DNA of 35,109 nt from Candidatus Woesearchaeota archaeon (GTDB taxonomy: Archaea; Nanobdellota; Nanobdellia; Woesearchaeales; GW2011-AR4). Both the position numbers and the translations under genes were made by a program. How positions within the stretch are numbered: position 1 is the first letter of the stretch; each line of letters opens with the position of its first letter. This document shows positions 8,618 through 17,183 of this stretch, one piece after another. The notes beneath the pieces were generated by a model, which ran no database searches, had not been told where the DNA came from, and saw only the letters and a program-made list of their open reading frames with translations. The DNA lies in the NCBI GenBank assembly GCA_016784105.1, contig JADHVG010000008.1, positions 1 through 35,109 of the forward strand, written 5' to 3'.

Positions 8618-10840
8618 TTATTCTAATGTTTGATATTCTCTATCTAATATTTCTCTTATCTTCTCAGATTTTTTCTTTCCTATCTTTTCTACTTTTTCCA
8701 GTTCTTTAGAGTCTGCGTTCATCACTTTTTTCACGCTGCCAAATTCTTTAAGTAATGGTCTGGCTAATCCGGAGCCGACTCCCGGTAAAGAACTCACTAT
8801 ATACTCTTGTTGATCTCTTATACTCAATGATTTTTTATTTGTGTGTTGTTGAAAATCTTTTCCGGTTTCTTCTTGTTCCCGTCTTGCAATCGTTTCAAGC
8901 AATAATGCAGTATCCCTAAAATTCTTTGAATCTAATATCGGAACTCCATAACTTACTGTGATAGCAGCCAGCATTCCGCGGATAGCGTTAGCATGCACGT
9001 TTCGGATAGAATAAATGTCCTCTATGCCTTCTATTATCAACAGCGGTCTTTCAAAATTATTTTTTAATGACCTTATTTGTTCTAGCAATCTGCCGTCTAT
9101 TATACTTTGAACAAAATCGTCCACGGTCTTGTACTCCACTCCGACTCTTGAACTTAGAATGTAGTCTGCAGAGATTAGAGCATCCATCTTTAGGTTTATC
9201 CCGTTTTCTATGAGTCTCTTTATGACTCCTGAGCTTTTCTCTCGATGATCGGCAAATATTTTTATCTTGTCTTCTTCCTTGATGTAACTTGTGAGTTTTT
9301 TTTTGGGTTGTTGTGAAAAAACAAGTTTTCCTTTCAAGTTTTCGAGGTTCCGGTACATCTTTTTTTCTTTGTGGTGTGCGGACCATCTATAGCCTTCATC
9401 CATCGTATTTTTTGTCATTAGTATCATGACCTTGCCTTCACCATGTCTTCCTGTTCTTCCACGACGTTGTATTTGTCTGATAGCTGAAGGAATAGGTTCA
9501 TAGAACACTACCGCATCTACTTGAGGTATGTCTAAACCTTGTTCCGCTATTGAGGTTGCCACCAAAACATTAAATTCTCCTTGTCTAAATTCATCCAAAA
9601 CTTTTTTTTGTTCTTTTTGACTCATACCCATTTCATTTTTTTTGAGCTGTCCGACAAAAAGTTTCGCTTCTATTCCAGAAATCTGATTCAGTTTTTTTGT
9701 TATGTCACTTGCACTTTCTCGATATTGACTGAATACTATGGTTTTGCTTTCTTTATTCAGCTTCTGTTCATTTTCTATTATTCTTTGGAGCTCTACCAGT
9801 TTTGGATGTTCTACTTCTTCTTCATATAAGCTGGAAACTTTCACAAGTGCAGATCGAAAGTTTGTGTCTGCAACTAAGTTCCTAACTGCTTTTGTTTTTG
9901 TGGTTCTTGCATCAGCATTCATTTTCTCCATGTATCTGTATAGAGGTATTATCCCTTGTGTTTCAAGTAATTCGAGGGCATGTGATACTTTCATTATTTC
10001 TGCTAAAATTGAAATTCCGTTCCATATAGAAAAATCTTTTTCTCCTGTTGATGCTCTTCCTCGTAATTGTCCTTGTAACTGTAAAAGCTCTGTTTTACTT
10101 ACATAATCTACATTCTGCTTTTTTAGTATCCCTAAATCTTTTAGTTTCTGGAAACGGTCTTTCAAGAAATCTTTAATGTATTTCTTTACTTCGTTAAACA
10201 CAGGAGGTAAATGCACTTCCACCCATTTAACATCTATCTCGTGCACGTACGGCTTTACATCTTCGTCTTTATCAGTCCTTATCTCAATCTCTTCTATGTA
10301 CAAGTTCTTGCAAACTTCCTGAATTTTTTCCATGTCTGATCCTGGGCTTGCTGTTAACCCAATTATTCTGGGAAACCTAGAAATTGTGTTGTATTGCTTT
10401 GCGACCCATGTGTACGCATAATCTTTCACTGCATTGTGTGCTTCATCTGTTATCAGTAAAGAAGTATCCTCAAAATTTATCCTTTTGTTTATTATATCGT
10501 TTTCAATGCATTGGGGAGTACTTACTATAACCTTGCTTTTCTGCCACATCTCTTCTCTTTTTTTTGGACTTACTGTTCCTGTAAACAGAGCTACATCTCC
10601 TTCATCTATTTCCAGACAGTCTTTTACTTCCTCATAAATTTGTTCTGCTAAGGGTTTTGTTACTGTCATGAAAAGTGCTTTAGAATTCGGATATTGTTTA
10701 AGGCGCTGGGCTATTGATAAGATAGCAGTTTTTGTTTTTCCAAGACCTGTTGGTAAGATCACCAGACAGTTTCCTTTTGAGCAGGAATTCATGATCGTTT
10801 CCTGATATAACCTTGGAGTAAAATTCTTTATATTCACCAT
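8618..10840 (-). CDS. hef: Hef: fused SF2 helicase and XPF-type nuclease
   Basis: The 740-aa product is a full-length archaeal Hef, which processes stalled forks and branched DNA. The helicase half has Walker A PTGLGKT (residues 30-36), DEAH (132-135), and a late motif near QIQRRGRTGRHGEGKV. The nuclease half begins near residue 530 (ADHREKSSGV) and has the XPF signature as SADYILSSRVGVEYKTVDDF. The usual ERKxxxD reads E569-Y-K571-T-V-D-D, with tyrosine in place of arginine and the charged residues kept. A tandem helix-hairpin-helix domain follows (about 683-738, with LPGVGSGLARPLL). A TATATAAA box near 10862-10870 lies just before the ATG, so transcription is probably leaderless. A nitrilase-family gene is coupled downstream. 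Confidence 0.96.
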   Translation of the reverse strand: MVNIKNFTPRLYQETIMNSCSKGNCLVILPTGLGKTKTAILSIAQRLKQYPNSKALFMTVTKPLAEQIYEEVKDCLEIDEGDVALFTGTVSPKKREEMWQKSKVIVSTPQCIENDIINKRINFEDTSLLITDEAHNAVKDYAYTWVAKQYNTISRFPRIIGLTASPGSDMEKIQEVCKNLYIEEIEIRTDKDEDVKPYVHEIDVKWVEVHLPPVFNEVKKYIKDFLKDRFQKLKDLGILKKQNVDYVSKTELLQLQGQLRGRASTGEKDFSIWNGISILAEIMKVSHALELLETQGIIPLYRYMEKMNADARTTKTKAVRNLVADTNFRSALVKVSSLYEEEVEHPKLVELQRIIENEQKLNKESKTIVFSQYRESASDITKKLNQISGIEAKLFVGQLKKNEMGMSQKEQKKVLDEFRQGEFNVLVATSIAEQGLDIPQVDAVVFYEPIPSAIRQIQRRGRTGRHGEGKVMILMTKNTMDEGYRWSAHHKEKKMYRNLENLKGKLVFSQQPKKKLTSYIKEEDKIKIFADHREKSSGVIKRLIENGINLKMDALISADYILSSRVGVEYKTVDDFVQSIIDGRLLEQIRSLKNNFERPLLIIEGIEDIYSIRNVHANAIRGMLAAITVSYGVPILDSKNFRDTALLLETIARREQEETGKDFQQHTNKKSLSIRDQQEYIVSSLPGVGSGLARPLLKEFGSVKKVMNADSKELEKVEKIGKKKSEKIREILDREYQTLE

Positions 10841-10959
10841 AGAAAAAAAGAATGCAATTTCATTTATATAGATAGTGATTAATATGATGTTGAAGTTGTA
10901 TTGACAATCAAGAAAACAATGCAGGTTAGGGGGATTCTTAGACTCTCTAACTGTAGGGA

Positions 10960-11184
10960 TTAGAAGTTGTATTTAGAAATTATTTCTTGAGTGAGAGCAA
11001 CATAAGGGATTGCTTTTGCCATATCAAAAGCTCCTGCTGCCAAAAAAAGAGGAATGCTCGTAATCGAACCCGAAGAATATCCATCCTCATAACCTGCCTC
11101 ATTTTTAAGAAAAGCATTGACCGTTTGAATAGAGGTATACCCTGGAAGTGTTGCGTGCAGTAATAATTCCAAACCTTTTCCCAT
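10960..11184 (-). CDS. Small protein of unknown function (74 aa)
   Basis: The frame is open further upstream (to 11286), but the ATG at 11184 is the better start. A TTTATATA box lies at about 11203-11212 on the minus strand, roughly 25 bp upstream, as for leaderless archaeal genes. The product opens MGKGLELLLHATLPGYTSIQ and contains a Gly/Ser/Ala-rich central part (SSGSITSIPLFLAAGAFDMA), then AKAIPYVALTQEII. I recognise no family. No cysteines or clear membrane segment are seen; the middle is moderately hydrophobic. Confidence 0.5.
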   Translation of the reverse strand: MGKGLELLLHATLPGYTSIQTVNAFLKNEAGYEDGYSSGSITSIPLFLAAGAFDMAKAIPYVALTQEIISKYNF

Positions 11185-11316
11185 GGAATGAAGAATTTTT
11201 AGAGAATATATAAATATTTCTTTATTGTCTGGAACTATACTAAAAAAGAAATACTCGGGATAATTTGAATCTCTCCTGAGAACCAAAACTTCTCAAGGGA
11301 ATACCCAGAAATCCTA

Positions 11317-11643
11317 CTAATACAATACATCTTTCAAATAACCTTTGTTGTGTAGATGATAGCTGAACAATATCCCTAGTATGAACAGTATTAAGATGAT
11401 TTTTTTGCTTCCGTAAAAATTTCCTAAAAGAAATCCTATCAAAAACCCTATGATTATTATGTAATACGGGAACGTTAGTTTCTTTTTTCGGTCATATAAG
11501 ATTCTTCCTCCGATCATACCGCTGAGGAAAATAACAATATAACTGATAAAAGCACTTGGAGAGGATATTGCCATAACAAAACCTAGTACCATGAGTACAA
11601 AAAAGAAGAATTCTGCCCAGTTTTTGAAAAAAAAGTCTGTCAT
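11317..11643 (-). CDS. Small multi-spanning membrane protein (108 aa)
   Basis: The chosen start is the ATG at 11643 (product begins MTDFFFKNWAEFFFFVLM), one base after the TAA stop of the upstream M50-like gene. The sequence TAA-A-ATG suggests coupled translation. An in-frame upstream start would add 20 residues overlapping the upstream gene and is less likely. The protein has about four hydrophobic segments, separated by a basic turn (YDRKKKL), and ends KGYLKDVLY. Family not recognised. Position suggests it acts with the degenerate site-2-protease-like protein. Confidence 0.75.
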   Translation of the reverse strand: MTDFFFKNWAEFFFFVLMVLGFVMAISSPSAFISYIVIFLSGMIGGRILYDRKKKLTFPYYIIIIGFLIGFLLGNFYGSKKIILILFILGILFSYHLHNKGYLKDVLY

Positions 11644-11644
11644 T

Positions 11645-12400
11645 TTATGCTCCCGCCCAGGTGTGTTGTTCAAAAAATATGTAGTATAATATCCACAGCA
11701 CAAACGCTATTACCAATGATAATAAGATTGCTATTAATATACTTATCTTCATTGTAAGAAGAATCGATATTGTAACTATTCCCGCTACCGAGAAAGCGTA
11801 AAGCATTCTTCCTCCAAAGAATATTCTGCTCCCATCCAGAGGGGGTATTGGGAGCATGCTGAATAATGCATAAGCCAGATTGAAAAGTATTGCTTTCTGA
11901 ATAAAAGCACTAAGCACAACCCCTCCTATTGTCTTGAAGAGAATTGCTAACAATATACTCCCTACGCATCCCATGACCGCAATAATTCCAAGAGAATAAA
12001 AATTTATTCCGTACCTAAACCAGCCTAATCTATGCCCTCCCATATGATGCACTATAAACCCTCCTGGGAGTATTAACCACAAGTTTCCATTGCTTAAAAA
12101 AACGAATATTAATCCTAAGAATATTCCTATGTTCCACATTTTCCATTCCAGCTTGTATCCTGTTCCTAATGCCCATACTCTTTGAACGGATACATGGACC
12201 CAGATAGAAACTGCAACTATCAGCATCGCTTGCAAGAAATTAAAAAATCCTATTGCAAGGTTTACCTCTTCTGTTCCCCAGTCCTTAAATGAGATGATGA
12301 ATGCTATAACTATTGTAGAAATTGCTAATCCTCTTAGCTCTGAAGGAGAGAAAGAATAGTATCTTTTTATTTTGTCTATTAAATCTACAATCATTCCCAT
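11645..12400 (-). CDS. Site-2 protease (M50)-like membrane protein with degenerate zinc motif
   Basis: The 251-aa polytopic protein aligns by eye with archaeal M50 site-2 proteases. The second signature is intact: FNLAYALFSMLPIPPLDGSRIF (split FNLAYALFSML, PIPPLDGSRIF), with D189 as the expected third zinc ligand. The first signature, normally HEXXH, reads H69-V70-S-V-Q73 and is followed by the family-like GYKLEWKMWNIG. Both the catalytic glutamate and the second histidine are therefore replaced, so classical zinc proteolysis is unlikely. Residues HHMGGHR (118-123) add histidines in a loop, but they do not restore the motif. A TATA-like ATATTTAAATA lies near 12420-12432. A small membrane protein is coupled downstream. 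It is best read as a pseudoprotease, or a site-2-protease relative with altered chemistry. Confidence 0.8.
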   Translation of the reverse strand: MGMIVDLIDKIKRYYSFSPSELRGLAISTIVIAFIISFKDWGTEEVNLAIGFFNFLQAMLIVAVSIWVHVSVQRVWALGTGYKLEWKMWNIGIFLGLIFVFLSNGNLWLILPGGFIVHHMGGHRLGWFRYGINFYSLGIIAVMGCVGSILLAILFKTIGGVVLSAFIQKAILFNLAYALFSMLPIPPLDGSRIFFGGRMLYAFSVAGIVTISILLTMKISILIAILLSLVIAFVLWILYYIFFEQHTWAGA

Positions 12401-12437
12401 ATTAATGATTCTTGTTTTGTGATATTTAAATATTTAC

Positions 12438-13130
12438 TTATCTTACTGAGAAAGAATAAGAAATATTGTCTTTTTCTATCATCTTTATTATTTCTTCTTC
12501 GTGTCCTGCTCCCATAACTGCGACTATCTTCTTTTCTGGGTTTTGTTCCATTATATTTTTTAGATTCTTTGCCATCACCTGATTTCTTTCCTCTATGAGC
12601 ACTTTGTATACGTTTGGGTATCTTTCCTTAACTTTCCCTATAAGTTTCTTAATTAATTTTTTTTCTGGAACTTTTGTGAGGTCAAAATCTATTGCTTTTT
12701 CTCTCTTAAAGATTGCTTTTATTATATCTGCTAAAAAGTTCCATTTCTCTTTCCAAGTTAACATCTTGGAAAACCGTTTTAGTGTTATTTCTATGTCTTG
12801 GTCTATTAAAGCTATTTTCATCTTGTGTTTTCTTGCTAGCTGTATGGCTTTTTTCATCTCGGATCCGGGACTTACCCCCACTAATTTTCCAAGTTTTTTT
12901 GATGCCCACGCTCCAAAAAGTGAGAATAAGAATCCTTTTACCCCTATGTGTTTTATGTCGTAAATGCTTACTTTATTCTGTTTCTTTTGAAATAGCGCAT
13001 AAAGCCTTCTCCGGTCTAATTCTACTGCAACTATATCTGGTTTATTTTCTTCTATCTCTTTTTGCACTTCTTCGAGACTTTGTTTTGCTATGTGAGATGT
13101 GCCTATTATTGTAAGGTTATTGTATTTCAT
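12438..13130 (-). CDS. TraB/PrgY-family protein
   Basis: The chosen start is the ATG at 13130 (MKYNNLTIIGTSHIAKQS); a TTG three codons upstream (13139) is in frame but unnecessary. The 230-aa product carries the TraB family hallmarks. GTSH at residues 10-13 is followed by IAKQSLEEVQKEI, then IVAVELDRRRLYAL, and a second GxxH near the C terminus (VMGAGHEEEI). Related bacterial PrgY proteins reduce peptide pheromone activity; archaeal members are mostly uncharacterised. Longer family members have a C-terminal membrane domain that is absent here. A central hydrophobic stretch (VKGFLFSLFGAWA) could be membrane-associated. The product is divergent from a PRC-barrel gene. Confidence 0.85.
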   Translation of the reverse strand: MKYNNLTIIGTSHIAKQSLEEVQKEIEENKPDIVAVELDRRRLYALFQKKQNKVSIYDIKHIGVKGFLFSLFGAWASKKLGKLVGVSPGSEMKKAIQLARKHKMKIALIDQDIEITLKRFSKMLTWKEKWNFLADIIKAIFKREKAIDFDLTKVPEKKLIKKLIGKVKERYPNVYKVLIEERNQVMAKNLKNIMEQNPEKKIVAVMGAGHEEEIIKMIEKDNISYSFSVR

Positions 13131-13231
13131 ATGCTCCAATAATTGTTCTTTGTTTAAAAAACTAATTCAAAATCGAAGATTTTATATATTTGGTGAGTAC
13201 ATTTAAGTCATAACTAAAAAGGTGATGTTGA
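13131..13231. promoter_or_regulatory. Divergent promoter region (TraB-family / PRC-barrel genes)
   Basis: About 100 bp between divergent starts. On the minus strand TTTTTTAAAC (near 13152-13165) precedes the TraB-family gene. On the plus strand TTTATATATT (about 13178-13190) and a strong GGTGATG ribosome-binding site at about 13221 precede the PRC-barrel gene. Confidence 0.5.
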
Positions 13232-13507
13232 ATGCTTAAGATGAAACGTATTTCAGAAACATATGATATGAAAGTTTTTACTGATGTTGGAGAGTATTTT
13301 GGTGACGTTGAGGAGTCTATTCTTACTCAAAACAAGGTTTTTGGGTGGCGTGTTAGAGCAACAAAAACTTCTTTCCTGAATAAGGTTTTAGGATCTGCTA
13401 AAGGAGTTATTGTGCCGCATCAGCTTGTGAAGTCCATCGGAGACATCATGATAATAAGTAAAAGTGCTCTTCCAAGTTCTTCGGATGAAGAAGAATCTCA
13501 AGAGTAA
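13232..13507 (+). CDS. PRC-barrel-like small protein
   Basis: The 91-aa product looks like an archaeal PRC-barrel protein. It has YDMKVFTDVGEYFGDVEES followed by WRVRA and the strand-rich core GVIVPHQLVKSIGDIMII, with an acidic, serine-rich tail (SSSDEEESQE). PRC-barrel proteins of this size often bind RNA or partner proteins; the specific role is unknown. GGTGATG upstream supports the ATG at 13232; ATG 13241 (MKRISE) is possible. A second PRC-barrel gene lies at 16878-17141. Confidence 0.75.
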   Translation: MLKMKRISETYDMKVFTDVGEYFGDVEESILTQNKVFGWRVRATKTSFLNKVLGSAKGVIVPHQLVKSIGDIMIISKSALPSSSDEEESQE

Positions 13508-13521
13508 TTTTCTTTTTTTTT
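13508..13521 (+). terminator. T-rich terminator after PRC-barrel gene
   Basis: A T-rich tract with a run of nine T (13513-13521) follows the stop codon directly. This fits the oligo-T termination used by archaeal RNA polymerase. The run touches the 3' end of the convergent exchanger gene. Confidence 0.5.
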
Positions 13522-14539
13522 ATGCATCTACTGCAAAAAACTTTATTCTGGCCAGAATATAAATTAAATACATACTGATGAGGATTAGTGATTCTTTTTT
13601 TGATAATCGCTGGCTGGTCCAAAAAAACCCCATTATGATGATTGCTGTTATGATTTTAACTGGAAGATCAAAAACAATTATTGGTTTTGGAACTTCATAA
13701 GTTGAGATCATGGCTCCCAATCCTAGAGCAAACATCGGATTTGTGATGTTGCTTCCAATCAGAGTTCCAATGGATATCGAGGTTGCTCCTTTCATGATTG
13801 CTGTTACCGAAGTTGTTAATTCTGGAAGCGCGGTAGCTATTCCCACAACGAGAATTCCTATTAATGACCCTCCAACCCCATATTCAATCACAAAAAATTC
13901 TGTTACTCTCAATATGTATTCTGCACTCAGAATTATTACTATAAATCCAACCAGAATGTGAACAACATCTACTATTATCTCTTTTTTATCGTTCCCATCA
14001 AGCTCTATCTTGTTGATTTTTTTCTCTGGTTTCTTTTCTTCCAGCCACAGGTACCACAAATAGAGTATGTATCCAAAAAACAGGACGGCTCCTTCAACCC
14101 TGCTTATGAAAGCGTCTATTGAAAAAAGCAATAATAAGACAGCAGCCACAATCATCAGCAAAAAATCTTTTTTCAGAAAACTTCTTTTCATGTGGATTTT
14201 GTGTCCATGTAATATTGCGAGAAGTCCTACTAGGCCTATGATAAAATTTTGTTGAACAATATCTGAGCCGATGTTTGTGCCTATTACTGTAGAAGATGCT
14301 ATGAAAGAATCTATGTTTCCTCTTACTATGTCTAAACTTGCAACAACATGAGTTGTTATTTCCGGTAAGCTTGTTCCTATAGAAATGATTGTTAATCCGA
14401 TAAATATTTGAGAAATTCCTAATTTGTTGCTTATTTTGATGGATTTCCCTATTACTCTATCGGATAAGTAAACAAGAAAAATTACCGCAATTATCCCTAT
14501 GATTACATTATTTATTGGATCTTGAGAAATGTAAACCAT
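13520..14539 (-). CDS. Sodium/calcium exchanger-family cation antiporter
   Basis: The 339-aa polytopic protein belongs to the CaCA superfamily, which exchanges Ca2+ for Na+ or H+ across the membrane. Both alpha repeats are visible. The first has GTSLPEITTHV (55-65) followed by GTNIGSD (87-93). The second has ATALPELTTSV (235-245) followed by GSNITNP (262-268). Each contributes the acidic PE residue that lines the ion site (E60, E240). A charged cytoplasmic loop (WLEEKKPEKKINKIELDGND, residues 165-184) separates the halves. About ten membrane segments are expected. A small two-TM protein gene lies 35 bp upstream on the same strand. Confidence 0.93.
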   Translation of the reverse strand: MVYISQDPINNVIIGIIAVIFLVYLSDRVIGKSIKISNKLGISQIFIGLTIISIGTSLPEITTHVVASLDIVRGNIDSFIASSTVIGTNIGSDIVQQNFIIGLVGLLAILHGHKIHMKRSFLKKDFLLMIVAAVLLLLFSIDAFISRVEGAVLFFGYILYLWYLWLEEKKPEKKINKIELDGNDKKEIIVDVVHILVGFIVIILSAEYILRVTEFFVIEYGVGGSLIGILVVGIATALPELTTSVTAIMKGATSISIGTLIGSNITNPMFALGLGAMISTYEVPKPIIVFDLPVKIITAIIIMGFFWTSQRLSKKESLILISMYLIYILARIKFFAVDA

Positions 14540-14574
14540 TAGAATCTATATTTTTGAGGATTATTAATACTTTA

Positions 14575-14790
14575 CTATCCATTCTTGATGGCTGAACCAA
14601 TCATGATTCCTGACACTATTATAGAAGCAGAAATGATTACATAATTGCTGTCCGGGGAAAGCCCCATAAAAGCAGAAGAGAATTTTACTATCCACAATGT
14701 TAATATGAGGTATATGAGCCCCATGACTATGAGAATCAGTGACGCTACTATCGTAACAAACAAGCTATCTACGAGACCACTTCTCTTCAT
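14575..14790 (-). CDS. Small two-TM membrane protein (71 aa)
   Basis: The product begins MKRSGLVDSLFVTIV and has two hydrophobic segments (about residues 8-36 and 48-67) around a short polar link (MGLSPDSNY). A TTTTTAAAC box lies about 25-30 bp upstream of the ATG. It precedes the cation exchanger by 35 bp on the same strand and may be co-transcribed as an accessory subunit. No family recognised. Confidence 0.65.
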   Translation of the reverse strand: MKRSGLVDSLFVTIVASLILIVMGLIYLILTLWIVKFSSAFMGLSPDSNYVIISASIIVSGIMIGSAIKNG

Positions 14791-14895
14791 AACTCACTTA
14801 TTAAATTTCATGTTTAAAAAGATTTTGTTTTCGTGTTTCAACAGAAAGCTTTAAATAAAATAATTCAAATTGTAGTTTTATAAAAAGGTATTACT

Positions 14896-15891
14896 ATGAA
14901 AAGATATTCATTTTTGATTTTTGGCATTATTTCTTTGCTTGTTATTGCTGGTTGTGAATCAGGAGGTTCTGGAAGTCCAGAAGGTTCTGGTTCCGCTCCC
15001 AAGTCTGCTTTTCTTGGTGGTAGCGACGGGCTAAAGATAGATTTCCTTAAAGGGGAACCTCCAGAAGAAGTTACTGATAAAGGAACTTTTGATTTTCAAA
15101 CTGTTGTTTCTCTAGAAAATAAAGGGGAATATGATCTTAAGCGGGATGAAGTCCGCATAGATTTAATCGGATTTTTGGCTTCAGACTTCGGTGCTAACGA
15201 AGATGAACTAAGAGATAAAAGACCAGAAGATGATCCTAGCCCTAGAAGGCGTGATTCTGAAGGCAATGTTATTGATTCTGTACAAACATTCCTCGCTTTT
15301 CCAAGTGATGAAGGTTTCTTTAATTACGAACGTAGTGTTACCGGAAACACAGAATTTACTTTCCGTGCAAATGTTTGCTATAAGTACCAAACTAAAGCTC
15401 TTTCACAATTATGCGTTCTTAGAGATTTAATAAACCCTAATAATGCTGTTTGTGACCCTACTGGAAGCAAAACTCTGCACAGCTCTGGTAGTCCTGTTAA
15501 GCTAAGTTCATTTAGACAAACAGTAGCTGGAAAGGACAAAATAAGTTTTAGTTTTGATGTTTCTAGTTCAGGTACTGGTGAAGTTTACAAGGAAGGAGAT
15601 AGTACTAGTCCTCCCGCTTCCTGTCCTTCTGACCCAAGAGAGAGAAGGGAAAAGCGGGATAGGGTTTTAGTGACTGTAGAAACTGGCCTTCCAGAATTGA
15701 GATGTGTTGGTCTAAGTGGAGGTTCCTCTGGGTACGTTAATTTGGTAGAAGGTAAGAGAACCGTTACTTGCACTCAAGAACTTGATCCGGGAAGGACTGA
15801 TTTTGAGACTAATGTAGAAATAACGGCTGACTTCAATTATCTTGATAATGAAGAGAAAAAGATATTGGTAAAGCACATAGTTGATTCTTAA
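14896..15891 (+). CDS. Secreted lipoprotein of unknown function
   Basis: The 331-aa product starts with a clear lipoprotein signal: MKRYSF, a hydrophobic core, and the lipobox VIAGC with C20 as the predicted lipidated cysteine. A Gly/Ser/Pro linker follows (residues 21-35, ESGGSGSPEGSGSAP). The remainder is beta-rich with several cysteines (for example VCYKYQTKALSQLC and ELRCVGLSGG). It reads like tandem immunoglobulin-like or CARDB-like surface domains (DFQTVVSLENKGEYDLKRDE). The promoter CTTTAAATAAAA (about 14850-14861) and AAGGTATTACT before the ATG resemble those of pelA. The 3' end overlaps rfcS by 4 bp. Substrate or role unknown. Confidence 0.85.
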   Translation: MKRYSFLIFGIISLLVIAGCESGGSGSPEGSGSAPKSAFLGGSDGLKIDFLKGEPPEEVTDKGTFDFQTVVSLENKGEYDLKRDEVRIDLIGFLASDFGANEDELRDKRPEDDPSPRRRDSEGNVIDSVQTFLAFPSDEGFFNYERSVTGNTEFTFRANVCYKYQTKALSQLCVLRDLINPNNAVCDPTGSKTLHSSGSPVKLSSFRQTVAGKDKISFSFDVSSSGTGEVYKEGDSTSPPASCPSDPRERREKRDRVLVTVETGLPELRCVGLSGGSSGYVNLVEGKRTVTCTQELDPGRTDFETNVEITADFNYLDNEEKKILVKHIVDS

Positions 15892-16844
15892 TTTTTTCCG
15901 TACAAACAAAATTGGCTTAATAATGCTTCTAGTTGTATGAATTCATCACTTCCTTCTGTTAACCTAAATTCTATTTCTCCGCATTTTTCCATGAGAAGCA
16001 TCTGGTTTTTATGTCCTATCTCCAGATTTAATATTTCTTGTTGTACTTGTTTTATGATGTCTGTTCCGGAAAGACCATAATTTAACATTACATCCAATAA
16101 TTTTGTTCTCGCTTCTATGAACTTATTTTCTATTGCTAATTTTAGCACTTCGTCAACTTCTTTAGGTTTTGCTACCGCGGCCATCGAATAGATTGTGTCT
16201 TCAGTTATGTTGTCCTCTATTGCGGCAGAGCTTTGCAATATGTTCTCTAATTTTCTTGCGTCGCCTTGGCTGATTATGAACAATGCTTCTTTTGCCTTAT
16301 CATTTATCTTTAAATTCTCATCTCTCTCGATTTTTTCTATTATAGCAAATATTTCCTTTTTTCCTAGTGGCTTAAACCTAAAAACTGCACATCGGCTTTG
16401 GATAGGATCTATGATTTTGGAAGAATAATTGCAGCTCAGGATGAACCTGCAAGTACTGGTGTAATTCTCCATTGTCCTTCTTAAGGATTGTTGAGCTTCT
16501 CTTGTTAACGCATCGCATTCATCCAAAAAAATGACTTTAAAAGGCACATCTCCTATCGCTCTTGTTCTCGCAAAATCTTTTACTTTATTCCTTATCACAT
16601 CTATTCCGCGCTCATCAGAGGCATTTAGTTCCATGAAATTTTGATGCCAAGAATCCTTAAACAGGTTTCTCGCTATGACCAAAGATAAAGTGCTTTTTCC
16701 AACGCCTGCTGGACCGGCAAACATCAGATGAGGCATGTTTTTTTGTTCAACAAAAGCCTTTACTCTTCTCACTATTTCCTTTTGGCCTTTAACCTCAGAG
16801 AAACTTTTAGGCCTGTACTTCTCAGTCCAGATTGTACTTTCCAT
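15888..16844 (-). CDS. rfcS: Replication factor C small subunit
   Basis: The 318-aa AAA+ protein is the archaeal clamp-loader small subunit, which loads PCNA onto primed DNA. It opens with the family hallmark WTEKYRPKSFSEVKGQ. Walker A GPAGVGKST is at 44-52, Walker B LDECD at 107-111 (with cysteine where DEAD is usual), and the SRC motif providing the arginine finger at 150-152. The C-terminal collar domain follows. The length is normal for the family. The large subunit (rfcL) is not in this window. Convergent with the lipoprotein gene (4-bp overlap) and 33 bp downstream of a PRC-barrel gene on the same strand. Confidence 0.96.
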   Translation of the reverse strand: MESTIWTEKYRPKSFSEVKGQKEIVRRVKAFVEQKNMPHLMFAGPAGVGKSTLSLVIARNLFKDSWHQNFMELNASDERGIDVIRNKVKDFARTRAIGDVPFKVIFLDECDALTREAQQSLRRTMENYTSTCRFILSCNYSSKIIDPIQSRCAVFRFKPLGKKEIFAIIEKIERDENLKINDKAKEALFIISQGDARKLENILQSSAAIEDNITEDTIYSMAAVAKPKEVDEVLKLAIENKFIEARTKLLDVMLNYGLSGTDIIKQVQQEILNLEIGHKNQMLLMEKCGEIEFRLTEGSDEFIQLEALLSQFCLYGKN

Positions 16845-16877
16845 AAGAAAAAGAATGAAAGTTTAATTTAAATAACT

Positions 16878-17141
16878 TTAGATTATGTCTTCTTCAGCCA
16901 CAACCATGAAATCTCCTATGGCGATGACTGCTGAGAATGGAATAAGAATGTGTCCTTGCTTGTCCTTTTCTAATTCTAATTTTGCTGTGTAAGAAGTGGG
17001 ATTATGTAATACTAAATGTATTAGTTCCCCTGATCTTGTCTCAAAGATTAAGTCTCCGACTTCTCCGAAGCGTTTTCCGGTTTTGCTCACAACCGTTTTT
17101 CCGATTAATTGTTTTGAGAATTTCTTGTCTTCTTCTGACAT
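16878..17141 (-). CDS. PRC-barrel domain protein
   Basis: The 87-aa product is a single PRC-barrel: FSKQLIGKTVVSKTGKRFGEV (split FSKQLIGKTVV, SKTGKRFGEV), GDLIFETRSGELIHLVL, then ILIPFSAVIAIGDFMVV. Family members in archaea are often small RNA- or protein-binding modules. It precedes rfcS on the same strand and may be in the same transcript. The tail VVAEEDII is acidic. Confidence 0.9.
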   Translation of the reverse strand: MSEEDKKFSKQLIGKTVVSKTGKRFGEVGDLIFETRSGELIHLVLHNPTSYTAKLELEKDKQGHILIPFSAVIAIGDFMVVAEEDII

Positions 17142-17183
17142 AATGATTCCTCGCTGATAGTATATCTAAACTATAATTTATAT

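Noticed and set aside
9057-9386. 109-codon minus-strand frame inside hef.
   Set aside because: It is an Arg/Lys-rich out-of-frame reading of hef, whose own frame is conserved throughout.
11185-11286. 34-codon extension of the 74-aa gene.
   Set aside because: The TATA box lies inside it, so the transcript would start at or near the ATG at 11184.
11644-11703. 20-codon extension of the small membrane protein upstream of 11643.
   Set aside because: It overlaps the end of the M50-like gene, while the ATG at 11643 gives the one-base junction seen at other pairs.
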